Below, piece by piece: positions 8,483 to 15,719 of a stretch of DNA of 64,000 nucleotides. A program made the translations under genes and the position numbers. The stretch spans positions 39,546-103,545 of the forward strand of contig DAHVAR010000123.1 of NCBI GenBank assembly GCA_027314515.1, written 5' to 3'. The stretch's first letter is position 1. The number at the start of each line of letters is the position of its first letter. The stretch is from Actinomycetota bacterium. Its GTDB lineage: Bacteria; Actinomycetota; Actinomycetes; Streptosporangiales; Streptosporangiaceae. Under the pieces are notes generated by a model, which saw only the letters and a program-made list of their open reading frames with translations, made no database searches and was not told the DNA's origin.

Positions 8483-9006
8483 GAACCGGCCCTGCGTTCC
8501 ATGGTCAGGTGCGTGGCGGTGAAGCCGAACTTCCGGTACAGCGCGCGCATGCCGAGATTGCCCGCGTGGACCTTGCCGGTGAGCTGCCCCATCTGGTGCT
8601 CGTCAGCCGCCGCGAGGACGGCCCCCATCAACAGCTCCGCGATCCGGCTGCGGTCCGGCACGTCCGACACCGCAAGCGACCGGAAGTTGCCGTACCGCTC
8701 ACCGGTCAGCGAGTTGGTGCGCGCGGACAGCCAGGCCCAGCCGAGCGGGCTGCCCGGCTGCTGCCTCGCTGCGGCGACCAGGGTGATCTCGCCGGGCTTG
8801 CCGAGGGCGCCGGCGATGCGCTTGCGGTGCAGCGCGGGATCGGTGATGGCCTCCGCCGCGAACGAGACCACGGCGATCTCGATCTCGTACCTGACCAGGG
8901 CTTCGATGTCGTCCTGTCTGGCCGGCCGCACCAGGTAGTCCGGGTCGGACGTTATCGCGGCACCGCCGTCCCTGGCCGCGCCGGAATTCATCACGGCGGG
9001 GCTCAT
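8479..9006 (-). CDS. GNAT-family N-acyltransferase
   Basis: 175 residues with a GNAT fold pattern: N-terminal YLVRPARQDDIEALVRYE, a central strand WAWLSARTN and a C-terminal NLGMRALYRKFGF element typical of the last acyl-CoA-binding helix and strand. The start at 9006 is chosen because its ATG overlaps the bpsA stop (ATGA); a longer N-terminus upstream would be Ala-rich and would overlap bpsA further. Placed between a polyamine synthase and an FkbH-like/ACP pair, a plausible job is acylation of a polyamine amino group from acyl-ACP or acyl-CoA. That is inference from neighbours, not from a substrate motif. Confidence 0.8.
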   Translation of the reverse strand: MSPAVMNSGAARDGGAAITSDPDYLVRPARQDDIEALVRYEIEIAVVSFAAEAITDPALHRKRIAGALGKPGEITLVAAARQQPGSPLGWAWLSARTNSLTGERYGNFRSLAVSDVPDRSRIAELLMGAVLAAADEHQMGQLTGKVHAGNLGMRALYRKFGFTATHLTMERRAGS

Positions 9007-10193
9007 CGCGGCACCGGCGGGCTCGCTGGCCGCCGCGTCAGCGGCATCGGCCGGAAGACCTGGCCGCCGCACTCCGGGCAGCCGGCTGCCTGCAGCACGG
9101 CGATCTGCGGCCAGCGGCCGCCCGGCCCGACCTGCTGCACGGCCTTGCAGCGCGCGCAGCGGTACGGCCGGCTGGCCACTGACCTGTTGTCAGCGGTGTA
9201 CAGCGGCCCGTCGTACTCGCCGGCGATGAGCGGGCTGGCTCCGGCCGCTGTCCGCAGGTGATACAGGTTGCTCGTGCCGGCCAGCACTCCGGCACCCAGG
9301 TAGGAGTTGAAGCCGGCCGTCGCCGACCGCAGGACCAGGCCCATCTCGGTCATGGCACGCTGCACCGCGAGCGTCTCCTCGGGCCGCCGGGCACCGAAGG
9401 AGAGGAACACGTGCCGGCCAGGCAGCGGGGCCAGCCCGGCCACCGCCCGGCTGAGGAACAGCTCCGCCCCGGCGACCGTGTACGGCGGGTCGGTCATCGC
9501 CACGTCGAACGAGCCGGCCAGCGACGCAGGCAGCGGCTTGCGCAGATCGGCCTGGACCAGCTCGACGGGCAGCCCGGTGCTCCCGGTCTGCTCGCCGATC
9601 CAGTCCAGCACGTCCGCGTCGGCGTCCACAACGGTCAGCCGGCGGATCAGCCCCGGATTGCCGGCCCAGTGGGCGAAATGCGCCAGCGCGACCGAGATCA
9701 GGTCGTCGTCGCCGAGCAGCAGGATTCGCTGTCCGGCCAGCGCGTGCGCCGCCTGCAGCCGAAGGACCCGGCCGAGCTTGGTGGCCACCGTGCAGTGCGT
9801 CTGGTCCAGCTCGGTCTTGGCACCGGGCGCCCCGTCGGCGGCCTGCTGCAGCGTCATGGCGAGCCCGGCGAGCTCCGGCGGGACGACCACGCCCCGCCCG
9901 CCGCACTCCGGGCAGGTCACCGGCAGGCCGGCCGGGCCGGCCGCGGCTGCCGCCGCCGACCGGCCGGCCGCGGTCATGCGGACCGGCCGCTGGGTATCCA
10001 GCACGCCGTGCCGGCGCAGCTCGTTGCATGCCGCGGCGACAATGGGCACCGGGAGCTCGGCCAGCCGGGCAATCTCGCGCACTGCCGCCGGCTCGGCGTC
10101 GAGCACGGCCGCCAGGATGTCGCGGATACCTGATTCGCCCTCAGCCAGGCCGACCGCTGCCGCGACCTCGGCCACGACCTTGTCCATATCCAT
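9003..10193 (-). CDS. bpsA: Branched-chain polyamine synthase (BpsA-like)
   Basis: 396 residues of the N4-bis(aminopropyl)spermidine synthase family, which moves aminopropyl groups from decarboxylated AdoMet onto the secondary amine of spermidine. An N-terminal winged-helix-like part (about 1-80) is followed by CPECGG (94-99) and a Rossmann methyltransferase-like core with the family motifs GDDDLIS (161-167) and DPPYT (235-239). The C-terminus adds a CxxC pair (Cys346/349 with Cys372/375), probably a zinc ribbon. A second in-frame ATG lies at 10187. The divergent speD gene 100 bases away supplies the co-substrate. The enzyme is best known from thermophilic archaea and bacteria. It is first in a run of genes with 4-base overlaps. 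Confidence 0.88.
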   Translation of the reverse strand: MDMDKVVAEVAAAVGLAEGESGIRDILAAVLDAEPAAVREIARLAELPVPIVAAACNELRRHGVLDTQRPVRMTAAGRSAAAAAAGPAGLPVTCPECGGRGVVVPPELAGLAMTLQQAADGAPGAKTELDQTHCTVATKLGRVLRLQAAHALAGQRILLLGDDDLISVALAHFAHWAGNPGLIRRLTVVDADADVLDWIGEQTGSTGLPVELVQADLRKPLPASLAGSFDVAMTDPPYTVAGAELFLSRAVAGLAPLPGRHVFLSFGARRPEETLAVQRAMTEMGLVLRSATAGFNSYLGAGVLAGTSNLYHLRTAAGASPLIAGEYDGPLYTADNRSVASRPYRCARCKAVQQVGPGGRWPQIAVLQAAGCPECGGQVFRPMPLTRRPASPPVPR

Positions 10194-10292
10194 CTGTTGC
10201 GTGTTCCCACTGCAGGATTTACTAGGCCGACGATAGTCGCCGAGCCTGTCCGTCCGGGCAGGCCAGCGGGCCGTACGGTATCCTCGCACATC

Positions 10293-10700
10293 ATGCCGGG
10301 CATGGAAGCGGCCAGCAGCTACACCAGCCTGCGGCGCCAGGAAGCTGCATCGGCCAAGCGCCTGTACGCCATCGATGCGGTCTGCACCCCCGCTTCTCCC
10401 GTCACCGACGTCGGTGCGCTGAGCCGGCTTGCCGTCGCCGCCGTCCAGTCCGGCGGCGGGCACGTACTGGATACCAGCGATGTGGTCTTCCCGAACGGCG
10501 CCATCACCCTGGTCCTCATCCTGGCCGAATCTCACCTGAGCATCCACACCTGGCCGGAGGAAGGCCTCATCGCAATCGACTTGTTCAGCTGCGGGGCGAT
10601 CGACGGCCAGCGGGTGCTGGACGAGCTGACCAGAGCGCTGCGGCTGGAAAAGGTCCGCGTCACCGAGGTCGAGCGGGGCCTGCCCGGCAGCCAGCCCTGA
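10293..10700 (+). CDS. speD: S-adenosylmethionine decarboxylase proenzyme
   Basis: 135-residue short prokaryotic AdoMetDC. Self-cleavage at Glu79-Ser80 in LAESHLSIHTWPE would give the pyruvoyl group on Ser80; His85 and Cys100 (FSCG) sit at the usual proton-transfer positions. The product, decarboxylated AdoMet, is the aminopropyl donor for spermidine and branched polyamines. It diverges from bpsA, which uses that donor; the 100-base gap must hold both promoters. No ordinary spermidine synthase gene is in the window, so the acceptor must be made elsewhere or imported. The start at 10293 is the first of two close ATGs (the other is at 10302). Confidence 0.93.
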   Translation: MPGMEAASSYTSLRRQEAASAKRLYAIDAVCTPASPVTDVGALSRLAVAAVQSGGGHVLDTSDVVFPNGAITLVLILAESHLSIHTWPEEGLIAIDLFSCGAIDGQRVLDELTRALRLEKVRVTEVERGLPGSQP

Positions 10701-10862
10701 CCGCGCCGGTTAGCCGGCGACCCGCTGTCCGCGGCCGCTCGCAGCGAACCAGGACCGGGGCGGTCGCGAGCTCGGCGGCATCGTCGCAAACGTGATCACA
10801 TAGCCCGATCTCAGCTGATTGACGGGAAGTTCGGCGAATCACGCGCCGATGGCCGGAGGCAA

Positions 10863-10879
10863 TCACCCCCAACGGATGA
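10863..10879 (+). promoter_or_regulatory. Inverted-repeat operator candidate, copy 1
   Basis: TCACCCCCAACGGATGA: two 7-base arms around 3 bases, about 59 bases before the ATG at 10938. The same pattern, TCACCC(G/C)-N3-CGGATGA, is found in the same orientation upstream of both DUF7144 genes nearby and nowhere else I could find in the window. It is probably the binding site of one regulator shared by the three small membrane proteins. Confidence 0.55.
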
Positions 10880-10937
10880 CGCCGGGACCGTCGCCGCGGG
10901 AACGGTCTGCATCGCCTACAACGCCAGGAAGGATGCA

Positions 10938-11216
10938 ATGAACAACGGCAATAGTTACCAAGCGGGCGGATTCAAGCTGAACAGCACGCCGGTGATCGTC
11001 GGCGCGTGCCTGGTCGGCGCCGGCGGCCTGATCGGGTTCACCGGCATGATCATCGGCGGAGCAGCGATGGTTGCGGCCGCCAGGCAGTGGTTCCGTGAGC
11101 TCGAGGTGCCGCCGAGCGAGGTAGTCAAGCAGAAGCTCGACCAGACCAGGGCCGCCACCGCCGCGGGCGCCAGCGCCTGGAAGGCGCACAACGCGATGCA
11201 GCACGCTAACGCCTGA
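10938..11216 (+). CDS. Small membrane protein of unknown function
   Basis: 92 residues. A short polar N-terminus leads to a Gly-rich hydrophobic hairpin (about residues 17-50, VIVGACLVGAGGLIGFTGMI), then an amphipathic tail with a W-F-R-E-L-E-V-P-P motif and an Ala-rich end. The motif after the membrane part suggests a conserved actinomycete family, but I do not recognise a function. AGGAAGG precedes the ATG. It shares an upstream inverted repeat with the two DUF7144 genes and ends at a strong convergent terminator, so it forms a single-gene unit, possibly stress-regulated. Confidence 0.7.
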   Translation: MNNGNSYQAGGFKLNSTPVIVGACLVGAGGLIGFTGMIIGGAAMVAAARQWFRELEVPPSEVVKQKLDQTRAATAAGASAWKAHNAMQHANA

Positions 11217-11317
11217 CCGCCGGAAACGGCTAAGCCGGGCACCAGATCGGAAGTACCGAGCGCGAAGGCGCGGAACAGGCAGGCCCAGCGAACGCCGAGC
11301 GCGAAGCCACCCAGGCA

Positions 11318-11362
11318 AGCGCGCAGCGGCCCCCCGCCGTCGGCGGGGGGCCGCTGCGCGCT
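11318..11362. terminator. Strong bidirectional hairpin between convergent genes
   Basis: A perfect 22-base inverted repeat around a single central T; each arm runs from AGCGCGCAGC into a C6 or G6 block. In RNA the innermost pairs would open to make a small loop. No T-run follows, as is common in actinomycetes. It sits between the stop of the 10938 gene and the stop of the convergent DUF7144 gene and can serve both. Confidence 0.8.
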
Positions 11363-11372
11363 CCTGGCAAGG

Positions 11373-11933
11373 CTAGGCCGGCCGCCGGACGCGGCTGGTC
11401 GTGAGCGCCCAGATGATGATGACGTCGAGCGCGATCACGATGATCGACCAGATCGGATAATGCGGCAGGAACAGGAAGTTCGCCAGCGCGCTGATGACCG
11501 CGAACGCGATGCCGACCACCCTGGCCCACATCATCCCGAGCAGCAGGCTGACGCCTGCCGCGAAGACGACTGCGCCGATGCACACTTGCACGATCCCCCA
11601 CCAGTACGGGCTCAGGCTGAAGGTGTAGGTCGCCGGGACTTTAGCGTAGAAGCTCCCGGACAGCACGCCGGTGATGCCGACGAAGAAGCCCCAGAGGCCG
11701 GAGAGGATCATCAGCGTCGCCGCGAGCACCGTGAACGCCCCGGCTACCGCCTCACGGGTTTCGTACCTCTCGCGCTCGCCGGCCTCATACCCGGCCTGGT
11801 AGCCGGGCTGCCGGTACTCGGCATCTTCCCGCGGCGCCGTGCCAGCCCGGTGCGCGCCGCCCGATTGAGTCGGGGCGTCACCTTCGTAGCCGTAGCCAGC
11901 GGCTCCGGAAGCTCTCTCTTGCGGACTGCTCAT
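11373..11933 (-). CDS. DUF7144-type four-helix membrane protein, paralogue A
   Basis: 186 residues. A polar, Tyr/Gly/Ala-rich N-terminus of about 60 residues precedes four transmembrane helices, with the family phrases ILSGLWGFFVGITGVL, WWGIVQVCIGAVVF, GMMWARVVGIAFAVISALANF and PIWSIIVIALDVIIIWAL (each under 20 residues). The start at 11933 is chosen for its AAAGGGG ribosome site 8 bases upstream; a longer version would overlap that site. The function is unknown. It is paralogous to the gene at 12171-12653, with the same tail motif, and shares an upstream inverted repeat with it. Confidence 0.8.
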   Translation of the reverse strand: MSSPQERASGAAGYGYEGDAPTQSGGAHRAGTAPREDAEYRQPGYQAGYEAGERERYETREAVAGAFTVLAATLMILSGLWGFFVGITGVLSGSFYAKVPATYTFSLSPYWWGIVQVCIGAVVFAAGVSLLLGMMWARVVGIAFAVISALANFLFLPHYPIWSIIVIALDVIIIWALTTSRVRRPA

Positions 11934-12080
11934 CGAAGTAGCCCCTTTCATCTGGCCTACTGCGAGCCTGACCCAGCACGCCAGCGCGCCTGGATGCGTC
12001 TTTGCCTGCAGGGCGGCACGAGTGATGGCGACTGGCCCTGTCCTATCTCCTCACGCTACGAAGGCACCGGCACGGCAGCA

Positions 12081-12097
12081 TCATCCGTCTCGGGTGA
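12081..12097 (-). promoter_or_regulatory. Inverted-repeat operator candidate, copy 2
   Basis: Read on the minus strand: TCACCCGAGACGGATGA, 148 bases upstream of the DUF7144 start at 11933. The bases around it also match copy 3, so the two paralogues appear to have been duplicated together with their control region. Confidence 0.55.
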
Positions 12098-12170
12098 AGC
12101 TGCCCGGTCGCTCAACCGGCGCGAACAGCAGCATTCAGGAACATCTGCCCGCCGCTGAAGCGCGGCTGGC

Positions 12171-12653
12171 TCAGGCGTGCGCCCGCCGCCCGTACGCGAC
12201 GAGCGCCCAGATGATGAACAGGTCGACCGCAATCCCGATGATCGACCAGATGGGGTAGAACGGCAGGACCATGAAGCTGGCCACCGCGCTCAGGGTTGCC
12301 AGCATGACCCCGGCCACCCTGGCCCAGACCATGCCGAGCAGGACGCATACTCCCGCCGCGACCACGACCGCGCCGACGATCAGCTCGAGCCAGCCCCAGC
12401 CGTGAGTGCTCCAGACATAGAGGTAGCCGCCGTGATAGACGAAGAACGGCGCCCGCAGGACCATGGCCAGCCCGGCCAGGAAGCCGTACACGCCGGTCAG
12501 TATCATCAGCACGCCGGCTAGCACCGAGCCGGCGAATGCGCCCGCAGTGGGGCGCTCGGTAACCTGGGCTTGCCGGGAGCTCGGCGGGTACCCGCCGGGC
12601 TGCTCGTAACCTGGCTGGCTCCCGGCCGCCGGCCGGCCTCTGGCTGAGCTCAT
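12171..12653 (-). CDS. DUF7144-type four-helix membrane protein, paralogue B
   Basis: 160 residues with a short polar N-terminus (Gln/Pro/Ser/Gly-rich) and four transmembrane helices. Its closing pattern (GMVWARVAGVMLATLSAVAS, then FYPIWSIIGIAVDLFIIWAL) closely parallels paralogue A, supporting tandem duplication. GAGGGGG and AGGGA lie just before the chosen ATG at 12653. The function is unknown; the family is common in actinomycetes and is often annotated only as a membrane protein. The shared upstream motif points to co-regulation with paralogue A and the 92-residue protein. Confidence 0.8.
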   Translation of the reverse strand: MSSARGRPAAGSQPGYEQPGGYPPSSRQAQVTERPTAGAFAGSVLAGVLMILTGVYGFLAGLAMVLRAPFFVYHGGYLYVWSTHGWGWLELIVGAVVVAAGVCVLLGMVWARVAGVMLATLSAVASFMVLPFYPIWSIIGIAVDLFIIWALVAYGRRAHA

Positions 12654-12739
12654 AGTCCCTGCCCCCTCGCTCGGCGTGCCGTGCACCGCCATGAGACAGC
12701 ACCTTCTGGGAGGCTACGGGCGCCGCTTCCGGCGCCGCA

Positions 12740-12756
12740 TCATCCGCCTCGGGTGA
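12740..12756 (-). promoter_or_regulatory. Inverted-repeat operator candidate, copy 3
   Basis: Minus strand: TCACCCGAGGCGGATGA, about 87 bases before the DUF7144 start at 12653, in the divergent gap with the DUF6412-like gene. It differs from copy 2 at one spacer base and could also act on the plus-strand gene at 12797. Confidence 0.55.
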
Positions 12757-12796
12757 AACTTCCGCAGGGCGGCGCGGCGAGCGTACAGTTGTCAGC

Positions 12797-13150
12797 ATGC
12801 CGGCAGTGCACGTCGCCCGGCCTCTTCGGGCTTACGTAGCGTCAGTTCTGAGCGCGCTCGGCGCCATCGCGCCGGCCGCAGTGGCCACCTGGCTGCAGCC
12901 GGCGGTCAATGCCCGGCCGCTCACCTCCGAGTTGATGGCGATCGCGGTCCTGACGCTCGCCGGGGTAGTCATCGCCATGCTGGCCGGCGCCGCCTGGCTC
13001 GCGACCGCCCAGCAAGCGGGCCCGCTGCTCAAGCGCGCCACCGCTGTGCGCAGCAAGTCCCGGGCTGCCGTCTTCCAGCGCCAGCGCGATCCGGATGCGG
13101 CCGGCCGTGCCCGGCCGAGAGCTCCATCGGCGGCCCCGGCGGCCGCCTGA
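12797..13150 (+). CDS. DUF6412-like small membrane protein
   Basis: 117 residues: a short N-terminus, two hydrophobic segments (about 14-32 and 46-68) and a basic, Arg/Ala/Pro-rich C-terminal tail. Short proteins of this design (DUF6412) commonly lie just before a secondary YidC gene in actinomycetes, as here, 109 bases upstream. It may assist the insertase or be inserted by it; no direct evidence of function is seen. The family call rests mainly on layout and neighbour. Confidence 0.6.
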   Translation: MPAVHVARPLRAYVASVLSALGAIAPAAVATWLQPAVNARPLTSELMAIAVLTLAGVVIAMLAGAAWLATAQQAGPLLKRATAVRSKSRAAVFQRQRDPDAAGRARPRAPSAAPAAA

Positions 13151-13259
13151 TCTCGCCGCATTACCGCGGCCCAGGCCGTCGGCGTCTGCCGTGGCCTCAG
13201 TGAGTGCGGCCGTCTCCAGCTAGTCCCGGAATCTGAAGAACCCGCTGGAGGGTCTTGCC

Positions 13260-14021
13260 ATGCCTGCATTTCTCAGTGCCGGATTTCTCAGCGCCCCGCT
13301 GGGCCTCGCTTACCATGTCGTCGTCGCACTCTCGGCGTTCCTTTCCCCGCTCGGCGGCGGGCTCGCCACTGCCGTCGCCATCGTGGTGTTCACCATCGGA
13401 GTCCGCCTGCTGCTCTCGCCGCTCAGCTACCACGCGTTGCGCGGCCAGGCGCGGCTGACCGCGCTGCAGCCTAAGGTCGCCGAGCTGCGCAAGCGCTACC
13501 CTGGCCAGCCCGAAAAGCTCCAGCAGGAACTCACCGCCCTTTACCGGGCGGAGGGCAGCGGCCTGCTGGCGGGCTGCCTGCCGCTGCTAGCGCAACTGCC
13601 ATTCTTCAGCATCATGTACCGGCTGTTCCTGTCCGCGACTGTGGCTGGCCGGCCGAACACCTTGCTGGCCAGAAATCTGCTGACGACGCCGCTCGGCAGC
13701 CACTGGCTGACCGCGCCGGGCCCGGCCAGCGCCCAGGGACTGCTGTTCCTGGGACTGTTCGCGCTGCTAGCCGGTACCGTGTACATCGCTTCCCGGCTGG
13801 CCGGCGCGACCAGGCCGGCCGGCCCGGCGGCGGTGAACCCATCGGCCGCCGACGGCCAGCCGGGCTCGCTCCGGCTGCTCGGCCGGGTCTTGCCGTACGC
13901 CACGGTGGCGGTCGCCGCCTTCGTGCCGCTCGCGGCCGGCCTCTACCTGCTGACCAGTACGGCATGGACGGCAGCCGAACGGGCTCTGCTCCGCCGGTGG
14001 ACTAAGCCGCCGGCCCGCTAG
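13260..14021 (+). CDS. YidC/Oxa1-type membrane protein insertase (short paralogue)
   Basis: 253 residues. The Oxa1/YidC core is clear: an N-terminal helix, then TIGVRLLLSPLSYHALR with the conserved hydrophilic-groove Arg, the coiled cytoplasmic hairpin (LQPKVAELRKRYPGQPEKLQ) and the GCLPLLAQLPFFSIMYRLF helix, followed by further membrane segments. It inserts small membrane proteins. It lacks the long basic C-terminal tail of a main housekeeping YidC and is away from rpmH-rnpA, so it is probably a secondary paralogue. GGAGGG stands 7 bases before the ATG. Confidence 0.9.
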   Translation: MPAFLSAGFLSAPLGLAYHVVVALSAFLSPLGGGLATAVAIVVFTIGVRLLLSPLSYHALRGQARLTALQPKVAELRKRYPGQPEKLQQELTALYRAEGSGLLAGCLPLLAQLPFFSIMYRLFLSATVAGRPNTLLARNLLTTPLGSHWLTAPGPASAQGLLFLGLFALLAGTVYIASRLAGATRPAGPAAVNPSAADGQPGSLRLLGRVLPYATVAVAAFVPLAAGLYLLTSTAWTAAERALLRRWTKPPAR

Positions 14022-14030
14022 CGGGCCGGC
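14009..14030. terminator. Palindromic hairpin at the yidC stop
   Basis: A perfect 22-base palindrome (arms GCCGGCCCGCT and AGCGGGCCGGC) that includes the yidC TAG stop. It would form a GC-rich hairpin at the end of the message. No T-run follows, so termination is likely but not certain. Confidence 0.45.
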
Positions 14031-14387
14031 CGGCCGGTCAGCGCGACCGTGCCTGGCTGGTCGGCCAGCGCCAGCTCGGGCGCTAGCCGAATCATCTCGC
14101 CATTGCTCGCGCTCGGCGCCGACGGCGGCATCCTGGCCTCGGCGCACGCGCGGACCAGCGAGTTCGCCAGGCTGACCAGCCTGTGGCGGGACGACAAGGC
14201 CGCCGACGCGCGGGAACTCGGGCACCGGCTCGCGCCATTGTCGCTTGCGATGCTCGCCGAGCCCAATCCGGTCGTGACCAAGTCCGTGCTGCGCCGGCTG
14301 GGAGAGATCCCGAGCCCCGCGGTGCGGCTTCCGCTGCTGCCCGCTAGCCTCGAGTCGACCGAGTCGGCACTACGGGCTGTAGTTTAG
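14022..14387 (+). pseudogene. dapA/DHDPS-family C-terminal fragment
   Basis: About 120 in-frame residues resembling the C-terminal third of dihydrodipicolinate-synthase-family lyases: SPLLALGADGGILASA (compare the usual ALALGADGVIS), a helical ARELGHRLAPL segment and the closing EPNPVVTKSVLRRLGEIPSPAVRLPL in pieces. The N-terminal barrel, including the catalytic Tyr and Lys, is absent; only the yidC gene lies upstream. An ATG at 14049 exists but has no ribosome site. It is best read as a truncated remnant. Confidence 0.65.
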
Positions 14388-14451
14388 ATCGGGCCGAGCG
14401 GACAGCAGCGCGACCAGGCAGAAGCGACCAGGCAGAAGGGAGAGCCCGGCG

Positions 14452-15345
14452 ATGAGTGGCGGATTGCAGCACCTGATCCTGTCGGGGCCGGTGCTGCTGG
14501 CGATCCCGGTCGCGGCCGCGGCCGGCGCCGTCACCTTCCTGTCCCCGTGCTGCCTGCCGCTGGTGCCCGGCTACCTCTCCTACCTGACCGGCATGTCCGG
14601 CGCGGCGGCGAGCGACCGCCGGCGGGAGGCCAGCCCGGCACTGGCTGAGGTGGCCGCCGTCGGCACCGCGGGCCCGCTGGTGCTGGTGACCGCCGCTCCC
14701 GTCAGCGCCCCGGTATCGGCTGGCGCCACGATGCCCGGCGGCACCGACGCGCCGCCCCGCGGGCGGATCATGCTGGGCTCGCTGCTGTTCATCCTCGGCT
14801 TCTCGGTGCTCTACGCGCTGGAAGGGCTGGCGGTCGCCGGAGCCGGCTCCGCCCTGACCGAGCACCGCGCGGGCCTGACCCAGGTACTCGGCGGCTTGAT
14901 CATCTTGCTCGGGCTGCTGTACATCGGGCTATTCGACCGGTTCACCTTTACCGGCCGGATCATCAAACCGAGCTTCCGGCCGCGGGCCGGACTGGTCGGC
15001 GCCCCGCTGCTTGGCGTCCTGTTCGGGCTTGGCTGGACTCCCTGCATGGGGCCGACGCTCGTCGCTGTGCTGTCGCTCAGCATGACGAGCGGGACCGCGC
15101 TGCGCGGCGGCTTGCTGGCGTTCGTCTATGCTCTCGGGCTCGGTATCCCGTTCCTGATCGTCGCATTCGCTTTCCAGCGCGGCGTCAACATCCTCCGCTT
15201 CGCCCGCCGCCATGCCCGGCTGATCACCCGGATCGGCGGCGTGATGCTAGTGGCGGTCGGCGTGCTCGAGGTCACCGGCGCCTGGGGTGCCGCGATTACC
15301 TGGCTCCAGGTGCACTGGGTCAATGGCTACACGGCCCCGTTCTGA
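14452..15345 (+). CDS. ccdA: CcdA-type thiol-disulfide transmembrane reductase
   Basis: 297-residue DsbD/CcdA membrane protein that passes electrons from cytoplasmic thioredoxin to extracytoplasmic thiol proteins, for example in cytochrome c maturation. The two hallmark cysteines are in FLSPCCLPLVPGYLSYLTG (N-terminal half) and GWTPCMGPTL (second half), in duplicated three-helix repeats. The loop between the halves carries about 55 Ala/Pro/Thr-rich residues, longer than usual. GGGAGAG precedes the ATG. No ResA, ResB or CcsA gene is adjacent, so it stands alone. A thioredoxin gene is in the same window at 58982-59374, far away. Confidence 0.93.
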   Translation: MSGGLQHLILSGPVLLAIPVAAAAGAVTFLSPCCLPLVPGYLSYLTGMSGAAASDRRREASPALAEVAAVGTAGPLVLVTAAPVSAPVSAGATMPGGTDAPPRGRIMLGSLLFILGFSVLYALEGLAVAGAGSALTEHRAGLTQVLGGLIILLGLLYIGLFDRFTFTGRIIKPSFRPRAGLVGAPLLGVLFGLGWTPCMGPTLVAVLSLSMTSGTALRGGLLAFVYALGLGIPFLIVAFAFQRGVNILRFARRHARLITRIGGVMLVAVGVLEVTGAWGAAITWLQVHWVNGYTAPF

Positions 15346-15642
15346 CCCGGCAGCCGGCTGATCAGACTGCTCTGACCCGAATCAGCGAGTAGGGCGTCGG
15401 CCGCCGGGGTGGAGACGTCGATGTTGGTGCAGATGAAGCTGCAGGCGTAGATGGCGGGTTGTTGTTCCAGTTCCGGGATCGGCAGCGCCCGCTGATCGGG
15501 GTGCAGGGTGCGGCGCCGTCGCTGACACTCCCCCGTCGTCCGCCCCGATCTTGATCTTGCCGTATGTCCGCCGCCAGCCGCCTGTCATAACCATCTGGGT
15601 TGCTTCCTTCTGGGCGGCTCCAGCGCTGTCACGCTCGATCAT
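15329..15642 (-). other. Possible degraded small peptide gene in a 375-base gap
   Basis: The gap between ccdA and the MFS gene has no intact gene. On the minus strand an ATG at 15642 opens a frame reading MIERDSAGAAQKEATQMVM and then TGGWRRTYGKIKIGADDGG. A different minus frame then reads protein-like sequence with two Cys (YACSFICTNIDVSTPAADAL) and ends in the ccdA 3' end at 15329. The two parts would join if one frameshift were present. It may be a broken short Cys peptide gene or chance. I do not recognise a family. Confidence 0.3.
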
Positions 15643-15719
15643 CCCAGCCAGGAAGCGAACCCAGAGACCTGCTCCGGCGCCGCACTACTCGTTGATTCAG
15701 GTCAGAAGCCGCGTGAGGT

